From Phialophora verrucosa (taxonomy: Eukaryota > Ascomycota > Eurotiomycetes > Chaetothyriales > Herpotrichiellaceae), in assembly GCA_002099365.1 (NCBI GenBank), contig MSED01000015.1, forward strand, positions 558,001 through 622,000: 64,000 nucleotides of DNA, written 5' to 3'. How positions within the stretch are numbered: position 1 is the stretch's first letter; each line of letters opens with the position of its first letter. Both the position numbers and the translations under genes were made by a program. Shown piece after piece: positions 20,884 through 31,338 of the stretch. Below the pieces are notes generated by a model. The model was not told the DNA's origin. It ran no database searches and saw only the letters and a list, made by a program, of their open reading frames with translations.

Positions 20884-21388
20884 TCAGAAATCCTGTTCTT
20901 CCTTAAAGAATTGGGTGAAGCTGATTATGGTGCCATAAATCAACAACCCACCAATGATTGACATAACCATCGCCGGCACTTGGATGAGCGCTGAATGTGC
21001 AAGGAGGACGGGCAGAGCTGTTTTTTGGGCTGATCAGCATATACCACCCACAACTTGTACCATAGACCGCTAACGTACCGATGCCCATAAGCACAAGGAA
21101 CCCGGTAGCAAACCGACCTAAGTCGATCCATGCGCCAGAGTTACTCTCGATAAAGTCATCCGGGTTGGCGCATCTCGACGCAATCCAGTTTGGTACGGGC
21201 GCCAACACATAAGTTGCGACCACGAGGAGGGTAAGAAAGTTGTGGAATAACGCGGCGGAGAGGATGACGAGGAGGAATCCGATGGCAAGGATCTAATTGT
21301 GTTAGTCTGTGTTTGTGAAGGTATGAATTTTTTGAATGCGCCGTACGAAAGAGAGTGCAATTATTGTTTTCAGCCCAGCCGTCGTCAT
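20884..21388 (-). CDS. VPS55: Vacuolar protein sorting protein Vps55 (LEPROT/OB-RGRP family)
   Basis: Three exons, 21347-21388, 21079-21292 and 20884-21017, with introns of 54 and 61 nt. The sum of 390 nt gives 129 aa (yeast 140, human LEPROT 131). The spliced protein begins MTTAGLKTIIALSFILAIG. It has four hydrophobic segments: the start, LLVILSAALFHNFLTLLVVA, FATGFLVLMGIALPVLLAHS and VMSIIGGLLIYGTIISFTQF. The family blocks LAPVPNWIASRC, GAWIDLGRFATGF and the acidic tail FFKEEQDF are intact. It is the partner of Vps68 in late endosome to vacuole sorting. The start codon faces PRE5 across 431 bp, a shared promoter region. The splice sites are supported by uninterrupted family similarity across both junctions. 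Confidence 0.95.
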
Positions 21389-21819
21389 GGCGAGATGTGT
21401 TGCAAGCTGAAGTGAGAGGTTGGTAGGGTGTATTCGGTGCCTGCGTATCTGCGGGAACGTCGTCGGACACCTTATCGAAGGCGGGTGCCGGAAATTGATA
21501 TTGATGCAAAGCGAGAGCGAGTCGAGGATCGAGGCCGGAAGTTGATATTTCAAGTGTCAGAGGATGAACTGCGCAAAGGGTCGGTTTGTCGTCGTTCAAT
21601 CGACGACGGTTCGAAATCAGGGCCGGGCAGGCTGTGGCTGGGCTGGTGCGGCTCTGGATGAGCTCCGCAAATCGCGAGGAAGCGGCCAGACAGTTTGCGC
21701 GTCTGCCCATTGCCTGGCTTCACTCGCTTTTATGCTGAAGCCCATCAACCCGCGCTGCACTACGTATTTCTTGCTCCCAAATCTTCTAGAATACAGCTGT
21801 CGAATACTCTCCAGTCAAC
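21389..21819. promoter_or_regulatory. Divergent promoter of VPS55 and PRE5
   Basis: 431 bp between head-to-head genes. It contains one strong inverted repeat (21588-21607) midway and no obvious TATA box. The yeast proteasome element GGTGGCAAA is not seen, as expected for a filamentous fungus. Confidence 0.5.
21588..21607. repeat. Perfect inverted repeat in VPS55/PRE5 promoter
   Basis: Arms GTCGTCG and CGACGAC are perfect reverse complements around a 6-nt spacer. It lies 200 bp from the VPS55 start and 212 bp from the PRE5 start. It could bind a dimeric regulator; no known factor is assigned. Confidence 0.6.
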
Positions 21820-22715
21820 ATGTTCAGAAATAACTACGACAACGACTCTGTCACATTGTAAGGTTCCTGTTTGAGACTTGTGCCCCGGCCGTCCATACTA
21901 ACTCATCTCTAGTTCACCTCAGGGCCGAATATTCCAAGTCGAGTATGCTCAAGAGGCTGTCAAACAAGGCTCAATAGTTGTTGGAGTTGTCAGCAAGAAG
22001 CACGTCGTCCTCACAGCTCTCAAGGTTCGTTGACAACAACCCTGCCGATGGCGATATGTCCAGTGCTCACAACCTTGTGCAGAGAAATGCAGAAGAACTA
22101 TCATCCTACCAGAAAAAGATAGTTGGTGTCGATGACCACCTGGGAGTTGCCCTCGCTGGTCTTGCGTCCGACGCCCGTGTCCTTTCCAACTTCATGAAGC
22201 AACAGTCCCTCGCCTCGAAAATGACCTACGGTCGCCCCATACCCGTCGAGCGCATTGTGAACATGATCGGAGACCGGGCCCAGTCAAACACGCAACATTA
22301 CGGTAAAAGACCATATGGTGTTGGACTATTGGTTGCAGGCGTGGACGAGCTGGGACCGCATCTGTTCGAGTTCTCCCCCTCCGGTATGACCCAGGAGATG
22401 CTGGCTTGTGCAATTGGTGCTAGAAGTCAGATGGCGAGAACGTACCTCGAGAGACATTTGGACAAGTTCGCCGACTGCAATCGGGACGAGCTGATCAAGC
22501 ATGCTCTACTTGCGCTGAAAGAGTCTCTAGCACAGGACAAAGAGTTGACGGTGGACAATACTAGTCTAGCGGTGATTGGTATCGGCGAGAAGGATGGCCG
22601 CAAGAAGTTCGAGGCGTTCAAGCTGTACGACGGGCAAGATATTGGACCTCTGCTGGAAGCCAACGTCGAGTCGACCGCCACGGAAGGTGGCGATGCTATG
22701 GAGACAGACTCATAG
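21820..22715 (+). CDS. PRE5: 20S proteasome alpha-6 subunit (PSMA1 orthologue)
   Basis: Three exons, 21820-21857, 21913-22024 and 22083-22715, with introns of 55 and 58 nt. The sum of 783 nt gives 260 aa. The start MFRNNYDNDSVTFSPQGR matches human PSMA1 and yeast Pre5. SPQGRIFQVEYAQEAVKQG is the proteasome alpha signature, and its F-S junction is restored by the first splice. HYGKRPYGVGLLVAGVD, GARSQMARTYLERH and the acidic C-terminal tail ending METDS follow. It is a non-catalytic subunit of the alpha ring that gates the 20S core in nucleus and cytosol. It is head-to-head with VPS55. The second intron is short and lacks strong consensus beyond GTTCGT and GCAG, but family alignment fixes it. 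Confidence 0.96.
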
Positions 22716-22868
22716 GGGCCGAAGTCGACAGAAATGCATACTACGCGGCGTTTGGAGCGAGCAGAGGACATGGAACTGGCAGTCCCAAGCCCACCATGGT
22801 ACTATTGACAGGAGGAACAGGGCGCACTTGGTCGAAATGCTTCATTCCTCGTTGACCTCTTGCTCACT

Positions 22869-23677
22869 TCATGACCAGTCCATCTTGTATCTGCCAGGAG
22901 CTACCTGATACCCTCTCAACGCGTCTATCACCTCCTCGGTGCTCTTAACCTCGACCAGGATATTTGCAGCGCCTTCATTCACGAATCCTTCTCTAATCGC
23001 AGTTTTGATCCACTCCAGCAATCCGTTCCAATACCCATTGATATTGACGAGAATGATTGGAACCTGGTGAATGCCTAACTGATTCCAGGTGACCATCTCC
23101 ATAACCTCCTCCATCGTGCCGTAACCGCCAGCCAACGCCACGAAGCCCGAGCCGGGACCACCTTGTTGCACCGCGTTCGCCATCATGCGCTTCCTCGTAT
23201 GCATGTCTGGTACGATCGTCGTCCTTCCAAACTCGGACTCTGGCACAATTTGAGCATCGGGGTCTTCGTTGCTGTCAATCCGTTGCAACTGCTCCGAAGA
23301 CATGGTCCTCTCCGCCCTCTTGGGCTCTCCATTGGGTCTGCTGGTGCTCACTCGTGCATTGGGGTCCTTCTCCGAGCGTATCAATGCTCGAGGGATGATA
23401 CCATGCACGGACCTAGGCCCAGAGAGCGAGACCAGAGTGCGAGAGAGTTCGCCCATGATGCCCATGGTACCGCCGCCGTAGACGAGTTCGTAGCCCGCTT
23501 CATGGAGAGATTTGCCGAGCTTGCGTGCTGATTCTAGATGCACAGCGTCTTTTCCTGGCGAGGAAGCGCAGCTAGGGAGGAGGTTAGTGCTTGTTTCAGG
23601 GTTGAATTGAAACTGTATTTCTGCACGCACAAAACGCAGACCACGGGGTGTGTTCCTTTCTCCTGAGAAGCCGGCAT
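22869..23677 (-). CDS. LOG-family nucleoside 5'-monophosphate phosphoribohydrolase
   Basis: Two exons, 23631-23677 and 22869-23571, with a 59-nt intron (GTGCGT donor, CACTAAC branch site, CTAG acceptor). The sum of 750 nt gives 249 aa. Splicing rebuilds VCVFCASSPGKD, the family N-terminus. LVYGGGTMGIMG follows. MHTRKRMM contains the Arg and AGGYGTMEE the Gly-rich/Glu site that together define LOG enzymes. The first residue of the usual PGGxGTxxE motif is Ala here. These enzymes release free cytokinin bases or other bases from nucleotide precursors. The old 'lysine decarboxylase' label is wrong. An insert of about 40 residues before the MHTRK helix is seen in fungal members. It is separated by only 153 bp from the converging PRE5. 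Substrate in this fungus is unknown. Confidence 0.93.
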
Positions 23678-25222
23678 CTTACTGGGGTTCCGTGGGAGAC
23701 TGGTAACTGAAATTTAGACAGCTTTAGGGGAATCGAGAACGAAACCTTTCTATGTCGGTGTCTGAACAGGGCGTCACGGGACTGGTCACAGATCGCACGG
23801 CCCTTCACCAATGACCTGAGAAACAGCAAAAGAAAAATGAATGAAGTCTATACGGTTTATGTGGTGGTGCAAAAGCAGTGGCACGCCAGTTCGGGATCGA
23901 ATATATCTGCTGGCAGTGAAGCACTGGCCTTGCGAAACTGTTCCGCGTCAATTTTGGTCAGCGGATTGGCCTGTGAGTCAACATGACGTTGCAGAGCCGG
24001 CGTCGCTGGTGCCACGTGAAGCGCCTCGAGGAATCTGGTTCCTCATCGGAGCTCGCCGTAGTTGCATCAGTGAAGCCGTGATATTTAGTAATGGCATAGA
24101 TCCAGCAGTGAGTCAAGCAGGAGAATGAGGAAGAACATGGTGTTCAGCCGACAGTCTCTGAGAGCGCACACCATGAGCTGCAGCAAGGTCGCTCGAGGTC
24201 GATTGAGGGGTCCGGGCAGTCAGTCAGTCATTCATGCCACACCTTCCTATTGAAGCACATCCTTCCTTTTCCGCCCGCAGAGTTTGTCTCTCACTTACTC
24301 AGTTGTGCAAGTTCTCGTAGCCGCAATGGGGATTATTTCTCACCAGCCTATTTGTTAGAGCCTCACCAGCCGCCACCTTTTTTCTTACGTATGGATCCGA
24401 GCCCCAAACCTTCCTCTGTCTCTGGCAAATCGCTCGCATCGTCCATATGGCCGGAGTGGAGGGATCTTATCTTCACCATCTTGCCGGAGCCCGTCCGTTG
24501 CACCCTCCATCTCACACTCCGACCAGCTGACGAGGCACATCAAAGGCTTGTAGACTCGCTTAACGTTTCGTATCGGTCCTCTTTTTCTCGAGTTGCCGCC
24601 TTTCCCAGCGCGGGCATGAAAGTCAACGGGACCCAGGATGGCATTGATGCGCAATCCTCACTGGCTCATTTTGGCCTCATCGGGCTTTGCTGCGCTTCCA
24701 TCCCTGCCCCATTGGCCTTTACGATGACACCTTGCCGACAATTATGCTTGTTCGGCTTCCTGGTTGCACCTCTCCCGCTAAGCGTCTCTCGGCCATAAGC
24801 CGTGGTGTGAAGGACCAACTCCAGACCCCCCTCCGCCCTCGGAAGAACGCTGCGATTACTCCAATGAGCTCGTATCTCGTGGTCAGAGCTGAAAAAAGAA
24901 CCCCGCTTTCCCTAGTAAGGCTACCAACGACATTGTGCGCAGCTGCGGCATGGTTAGCTTTTCCACAGGTAGCCGTGCAGGTACAGACCGTGCAGCTTAC
25001 ACATACTGGCTGTTGCTCGCATGGCCGCAGCCGCTAGTCCTCTAGCCAGGCGCAGTGGAAGCCAAGTCCACTTTGTTCAAGACCTCGCTGTCCCGCTCCT
25101 GCTGAACCTTTCTCTCTTCCCCCGCAGCCTCACCGTCGCAAGCTGACCCCGCCAGGTGCGGACGACGGCATCACCATCGTTGCAAAGCACCGTGCGGCGC
25201 ACAGTTGCTGCCCTCTCTCGCC
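23678..25222. other. Divergent spacer between LOG gene and Ser/Thr-rich membrane protein
   Basis: 1.5 kb. Open frames at 24250-24798 and 24687-25037 have no domain features and are probably chance. The frame of the downstream gene stays open upstream of its ATG, back to a pyrimidine tract ending CCCCCGCAG at about 25120. An unrecognised upstream exon, for example for a signal peptide, is therefore possible. Confidence 0.45.
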
Positions 25223-27359
25223 ATGGCCAGCAGCACGACCGACACCACCAGTTCGCTGGCGGGTGCTGACACTACCAGTGACTCCACCACGAGCAGCCTG
25301 ACTACCTTCAGTACCAGTACAACCTCGGATACGTCGTCCACCACAACGACGACGACGAGTTCCTTACCTCCTCCGACGTCCAGCACCACGTCTGATCTGC
25401 CCACCAGCAGCACTACCACTTCGAGCTCTACCAGTAAGTAGATCGTCGCCTGCTCTCTGCTTTGATCTTTCTCCCGCTTCAGCCTTGCGACAAATGCTTC
25501 AGCTATTTGCTGCTTATAACGCATTGCTCCGTGGCAGCTACCACAAGCTCGTCAACTACACCATCCTCAACCATTCCTCCTCCAACGACTTCGTCAGATA
25601 GCTCCAGTAGTTCTTCTTCGACGACCACGACGGAGAGCAGTACATCGACCTCAAGTATTACTCCCACTACATTGACCACCTCCAGCACTGTTTCAAGTGA
25701 TCTTTCTTCCTCAACTACCAGCACGTTATCCACTTCATCTACCTTGTCGACGTCCACTTATAGCCCCCCTTCATCTACAGCTACCCCTCCCCCCTCTCCC
25801 ACCACCTCATCCTCCTCTCTTCCGCCCCCCACAACATCATCAACTACACCTCCTCCTCCACCACCTACCACCAGTACAACAACCAGTTCAACGACACTGA
25901 GCACAAGTACTAGTGAGTTTATGTTCGCTATAGTTGTGTCGGTTGCTCTGCCGCGTGTGCCGTCTTGTTTGCTGGGGATGTTTTATCCAGTAGACTGTTT
26001 ACTGAACTGGTCTCAGCCACTACATCCTCCCCTCCACCGCCGCCAACCACATCCTCGACGACGACCACACCTCCGCCCCCTGTTACAACATCCTCAACCA
26101 CGACCACCACGACCACATCTAGTCCGCCTCCACCCCCTGTCACGACTTCTTCAACAACGTCGGAACCGCCGCCGCCGACGACTTCATCGGAGTCGAGTAC
26201 CTCTAGTGAAACGCCCGTAGTGATCACGACCTCAACCTCCTCGATTGTGTATGAAACAAGCACAGCTTTCGTGACCCAGACTCTCCCAGTAACCTCATCA
26301 GATGGCGTCGCCGGCTTTACCACGATCACCTCCGTCGTCATCACTACAGAAGCAGCCACTACAATTGTCGAGCCAGCAACCTTTACGAGCACTCCAGGTG
26401 CTCCAACGCTCGTTGCAGCTAACAGCGACAGCAGTGGCTCCTCGGGCTTGTCGACGGGCGCCAAAGCCGGCATAGGCGCCGGTGTTGGCATCCTTGTTCT
26501 CGCCGCTGCGATCTTTGGAGGTTGGTACAGCTGGTTCATGCGACGCCGAAGGAAACGAGAGTCCTACTCGGCCAGTGATCGATACTCGGACAATCCCATG
26601 GGTCCTGAAATGTCAGGACTGGGCATCGGAGGTGGAGCAGCAGCAGGAATGGGTGCAATGGCTGCCGTGTCGGGTTACCGCGATACATCGAACCGCTCAG
26701 ACAGACTCACAGACGTCACCCGCTCAGATCTCCCATCGCCACCACTTCCGTCCCCACCGCCTCGGTCTCCGGACCGTCTTCTACCACCCAATGCGGCGAC
26801 AATCCGAAGCTGGGGCTCGACTTCTCCGCCTCCCCAGGGCTATCAAGGCCCCTCCAACATGTCCGTATCCGACCAGAGCGAATACTCGCAGGGCAACAGC
26901 CACTATCCAGCGCCCTTCGGGAACCAGTACCAACAAGAACAGCCGCCGGGTGGCGTAGGAGCGGCGGCAGCGGGAGGCTACTTTGCTCGCCCCAACGAAT
27001 TGCCCGACAACCCAAGAAACATTCATCAACTCCCCGATGATCTCCCACCCCATCCCAATGACCGCTCGTTCCCCAACGACGATGTCATGTCCCACCAATC
27101 TTATCAACAGGCCAACATGGGCCATGATGGATATTGGTCTGGACAACCGTCAGCGCCTTCAGCACCATCTGCGCCGTCAGCTCCCTCAGCACAAGAGTCT
27201 TACGAGTTACCCGGGCAGAGTCCTACACCTGCCCCGGCGCAACCTGCGCAAGGGCAAGGAGGATATCGCGGTGTGGACCCAGAAGTGCCGCTTCATCAGC
27301 GAATGGAAGGGAGAGTACCATACCGGCCGGGTCATCTAGGAGCGTCGCATAATTTCTGA
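25223..27359 (+). CDS. Ser/Thr-rich single-pass membrane protein (sensor- or mucin-like)
   Basis: Three exons, 25223-25433, 25538-25912 and 26017-27359, with two 104-nt introns. The sum of 1929 nt gives 642 aa. Residues 1 to about 290 are almost only Ser, Thr and Pro, a heavily O-mannosylated ectodomain if exported. A short folded-looking stretch (VVITTSTSSIVYETSTAFVTQT) and a Ser/Gly linker follow. The transmembrane helix is AGIGAGVGILVLAAAIFGGW, flanked by the stop-transfer run MRRRRKR. The cytoplasmic tail of about 280 residues is rich in Pro, Gln, Ser and Asn, with a PSA repeat near QPSAPSAPSAPSAPSAQ. The layout resembles fungal wall-stress sensors (Wsc/Mid2 type) without their Cys-rich domain. 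No signal peptide is visible from this ATG: either an upstream exon is missing or the helix acts as a signal anchor. Function not established. Confidence 0.8.
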
Positions 27360-28389
27360 AAGGGGACGTTTGTATATAGCTCACCACGACATAGTGATGT
27401 GAAAATGGGGTAAACGTAATGTGTAGTCGGATGGGATACGAAAAGACGAATGGATGAGATGGAATGAAAATCTACACAGTACAATCTTGAGAACTGCAGA
27501 GGCGTCTATGACTGGAAGTGTAAAGCCTTTTCCAATCAGCTTATATTATATATACTGCCATTGCAACAACGACGACGACGCTGCACTGGGCGTGAGACTC
27601 TAGACTGAGCGTTGTCGGCCAGAGTTGCTACTGTTCACATCGGCGACGATATATTCTACCTCACATCTGCCACCACGGCTCATGCGTCCTGTCCACACGC
27701 ACACCTCGCTCAGAGTCGTGACTTGGGTTGACTCCCTTCCATCAGCATGCATACGACGGACGACGTCGGCATCAGCATCATCACTTTCCCTATATACTGC
27801 CTCAGCATCATCTTTCTCGATAAAGGAGCACCGTCGTGCGCCACAGCGCGACGGACCATTGATCTCTGCTCGCCGCGCTAAGCCAGTGGCGTTCATCGGC
27901 GCCCTGGACTGACATGTGCAGAGCCACATCGGTCCTACTGTCCAACAAGCAGCATGGACCACTTTATCGTTGAGACAGTTCTTTCCTCGTAGAGCCGAGG
28001 CCTAAGAGAATGAGAAGCGCCGTCCGGCATACACGCAGCGCGTGTAGCGATGCTGGTCAAGGGGGCGTTGGTCCGCTACGGAACCAGTGCGCACTCGGGA
28101 GCTCGTCCCCGTCTCTCTTCACATTGCGGCTTGTTTGGTGTTTCAGTGCCGGCCGCAGAGCGTGTTGCCGACGGTGAAGAGACGATGATTACGCCGGAAG
28201 GCCGTGTTCTCGTGAAGGACGGACGTGCGTATGGTATGTATGGTCCGTGGTGATATTCATGCGTTGGTGTTTCAGGGCGTTCGTCCATGGTGAATGCTTT
28301 CGGTCGACACATGGCGGGGTTGAGAGATCGATCGAGTTGTAGCGTTCATGCTCTGTGTTCGCATCTTTGCTGCGCGCCCTCTTCTCGAG

Positions 28390-28490
28390 TACTCATATCG
28401 ATCTCGCGTCTCGGACAGAGCCAGTATACTCGGCATCGACTACTCATATCGATCTCGCGTCTCGGACAGACCCAGTATCCTCGGCATCGA
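28390..28490. repeat. Two-copy 51-bp tandem direct repeat
   Basis: Two 50-bp copies (28390-28439 and 28441-28490) differ at two positions only and are separated by one base. Each copy contains ATATCGAT and ends CTCGGCATCGA. They lie about 350-450 bp upstream of the 629-aa gene. Confidence 0.9.
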
Positions 28491-28570
28491 AGCAAGCTCG
28501 ACTACCGTAACTGCAGAAGCGCAGCAGAACTGGTTTTGGCAAACTCACTGTGAGCCCCCGGCTCAAGTAA

Positions 28571-28584
28571 ATATATATATAAAG
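28571..28584 (+). promoter_or_regulatory. TATA box candidate for the 629-aa gene
   Basis: ATATATATATAAAG, about 260 bp upstream of the ATG at 28841, is the best TATA match in the window upstream of a plus-strand gene. The long distance implies a leader of about 200 nt. Confidence 0.45.
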
Positions 28585-28840
28585 TGATAAAACCTCACTT
28601 GCAGTCACTAGGCCGATCAGCGTGGCAGGCGAGACCCCACCGTCGCTGGCATTTTTTTCAGCGTCACCCGTGACGACGACGATAGAACGACAAACGACGA
28701 CATCATATCCTGCCAGAACGCTTTCCTCTCGTACAAGACTCACCTTTTCGAATGCTTTGTCCTGTGCTTCTCCACGATCGACAGACGTGAGAGCGTACAA
28801 ACCTACCTTTGTCAACTGTCAAGTCACAAACATCATCACA

Positions 28841-30786
28841 ATGCCACCGATCAATGTGCTTCCCGGACGTGGTGCCGACACGAGGGCGGACGCACCAAAA
28901 ATGGTAATCGACGAGGAAGGTGTCGCCAGAGCTGTCTTCCCACAGCAGATGAAGAAGCGTCGCCCCGCACAAGACATCGAGGCTGCAAGACTGGTCATCG
29001 ATGAGGATGGCGTCGCCCAAGCTGTCTTTCCAAACTCAAACGACAAGAAGCTGCGGGTAGGTTCGAGACACGCTGCAATGAGTGGCTTGCATTTGAGGGT
29101 GGGCAGGCATCGAGAGTCGTATGAACGAACGAAGCTTGTTGAGCCTCCCAAATCACCTGAGCCAGGTGAGGAAGGTGAGTATCGAGTGTTTGCGCGCAGA
29201 GAGTGCGGGTAGATAACCATGTTGGTGCAGACCCGATGGTTATCGACGACGACGAGACAGAGGAAGAAGAGATCGAGGACGAGATTGCCCCGCCCGTTAT
29301 GCGCGTCGCTGCTCGGCCGATTGTCGACCTCGAAGCTGAAGACACCGAAGAAGGGATTGTGACGTTCGGTCGAGCCGCGGTTGTCTCAGGAATCGAGGCC
29401 GCTGGAGAGGCCGCTGAAGAAGCCGTGGTCGTCGCTGCGATTCTTAAAGCCCCTGACCTTTCCCCCGTGGTTACGTCTTGGGACGACTTTGCTGATTTGG
29501 CCCCGCCGGCTTTCCACGAGAATGTCGAAGGGGAGCTCGGTGCAATATATCCAGATCTCCGACGAAGCAGATCTCGCCATATTCTTGACCAGGGGTCGGC
29601 TGGTTTGCCAGTGGCGATTGTCCATGAAAACGCTGGAGAGGCAAGTGCCGGCTGGTTCTCGTCTCCCCAGGAGCTCGGCATTCCTCCGCTGATTATACCT
29701 TGGCGACCCGTCGCTCTCCTGTCTCCTTTTCTCCACTCAAGCGGTGTTCAGCCTCAGCTCGGCCTGTGGGAGCGGAGACACCACGAACAACACCCTGAAG
29801 AGCAGTATCATCGAGAAGCACAAGGACAAGAGGTTGAGGATATTCCTGTTCTTCCACCAGTCGTCTTTATGAGGGTAGCCGACGCGAGCACTCGTCTCCG
29901 TTACAACTCCACAATTCTGAGAGTCAACGGCGAGAAGTATGTCCAAGTGAACGGGACTCATTTCCTTTACGCCGTCAACGCCGATTACCTATTGGGTGGT
30001 GACAACGCAACGATTCGAAGACAAGCCTGCGCTGAGTGGCCGGCACACGTACCCTCCCTTCCACATGAGCGCTCTGTCCGTCCATGTGTCCTGGTCGAGC
30101 TCTACCCGACGGGACAGTACGCATACACCCCCGAGAACGGGCGTCGTAGGAGAGCGCCTCTGGAGTTCCGGCCCCAATGCGACATCTACGGCCGCGTGCT
30201 TCTCAATGCCTATGACCGGCCGCTGAAATTCTCCTACTCGATCCCATACAAGGTGTCGACCGAGATCGAAGGCTGGGAGATGGAAGCACTCTGTCGCCTC
30301 GATCCTGACCTCTGCCACCAAGACTTCATCGACCGCATGCTTCCGGACGCGGTGGTGGGTGGGAGAGGCAGACCTACCAAGGGCACATTGAACCATCGTC
30401 GTCGGCGAGACCGCATGAGATTGCGCGTTCTTCCATGGCCGGTGCCGCGCGACCTCAGCTACTCGGATCAGCAGCTCATCAAGGAGCTGGATCGGCAGCA
30501 AATCCAGGACAATACCACCCTGGACCTGAGGGACCTGACGAAGGAGGAGATCGACATGCAAGAGGCCATCATGTATGGAGGTCACTTTGAGCGCTCGGGC
30601 GCCCGTCATGCGTTGAATGACCAGGCCAGGCTTGAGCAGTTCAGGGTCAATCTGAGGCTGGTGAGGACGAAGTTTGCCGAGGACAGCGACGAGGTCAAGC
30701 TGGTGAAGGGGCGAGTCATTAAGTTGCTGCAGAAGATGGGCAGGGGCGATGAGGCGGCGGTTTGGGACGCTGGTGCTGAATCATAA
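28841..30786 (+). CDS. Uncharacterised 629-aa protein with duplicated VIDE-GVA-AVFP motif
   Basis: Two exons, 28841-29174 and 29231-30786, with a 56-nt intron (GTGAGT donor, GCAG acceptor). The sum of 1890 nt gives 629 aa. I do not recognise a family. The N-terminus carries a motif twice: MVIDEEGVARAVFP (21-34) and LVIDEDGVAQAVFP (51-64), each followed by basic residues. A partial third copy, MVIDDDETEEEE, comes just after the splice junction. A strongly acidic stretch (about 115-150) follows. The middle has Tyr/Arg-rich strands (VNGEKYVQVNGTHFLYAVNADYLL, not continuous with known folds). The last 110 residues look helical and charged, with QQLIKELDRQQIQ and RLEQFRVNLRLVRTKF. No signal peptide or transmembrane segment is seen. 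It may be lineage-specific and nuclear or cytosolic, by inference only. The gene structure is fairly secure, the function unknown. Confidence 0.8.
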
Positions 30787-31338
30787 GGGGCGTATTCTCT
30801 GGGGAGGAGGGGAGGGCAAGGAAGCGCCATGGCCATGGCCCACTGCGAGGTGATACTGTAGATGTGGTTGTCAGAGGTGGTGGTTGTTGAGTGGGTGTGG
30901 CTGGTGCCGGCACGCTGAGTCATGCCCGGAAGAACCCTAGGCAGCCCTGGCCCCCCCACCACCAAGGCCCACGGACCGGAATAGGCGTCTGTTCATCCCG
31001 TCACAGGGAATTTAGGCAACCACTGCGGACATACCGGCTCCCTTCGAGTCCGGCCTTGTGCACAGTCAACAACGTCCTCATATTAGTCGAATGCTATGCT
31101 GTCGTTGCATCATAGGTCGGGTGCCACGATCCTGCGCTTGCTATTCCTCTTCCCGTTCACATCTCTCTATCACCCACAGCGACCTCTCGTTTCCTGAGGG
31201 CACTCGGCGAAGTGACCGAGTCAATGGCATCACTGGTCCTGCCTGCCTGCGTCCGCTCCTCTCACTGCTGACGAAGCTCGCACATTGACCACCTGAGGAC
31301 CCTCGTACCGCCCATCTCTCATCTCGAAGTCACATACC
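30787..31338. other. Spacer upstream of acyltransferase
   Basis: 552 bp with the 3' UTR of the 629-aa gene and the promoter of the acyltransferase gene. No TATA box and no coding signal are evident. Confidence 0.5.

Larger units (their letters stand above)
27360..28840. other. Spacer with tandem repeat and TATA-rich promoter
   Basis: 1.5 kb between two rightward genes. It holds the 3' UTR of the membrane-protein gene, a two-copy 51-bp tandem repeat (28390-28490) and a strong TATA tract (28571-28584). Open frames near 27600-27960 and 28050-28250 are on both strands and without features. Confidence 0.5.

Noticed and set aside
24250..24798. 182-codon plus-strand open frame
   Set aside because: Low-complexity, no domain, in the promoter side of two divergent genes.
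25503..25757. Val-rich minus-strand open frame
   Set aside because: Artifact of the Thr/Ser-rich exon read in antisense, as are similar ones at 25171-25524 and 25928-26539.
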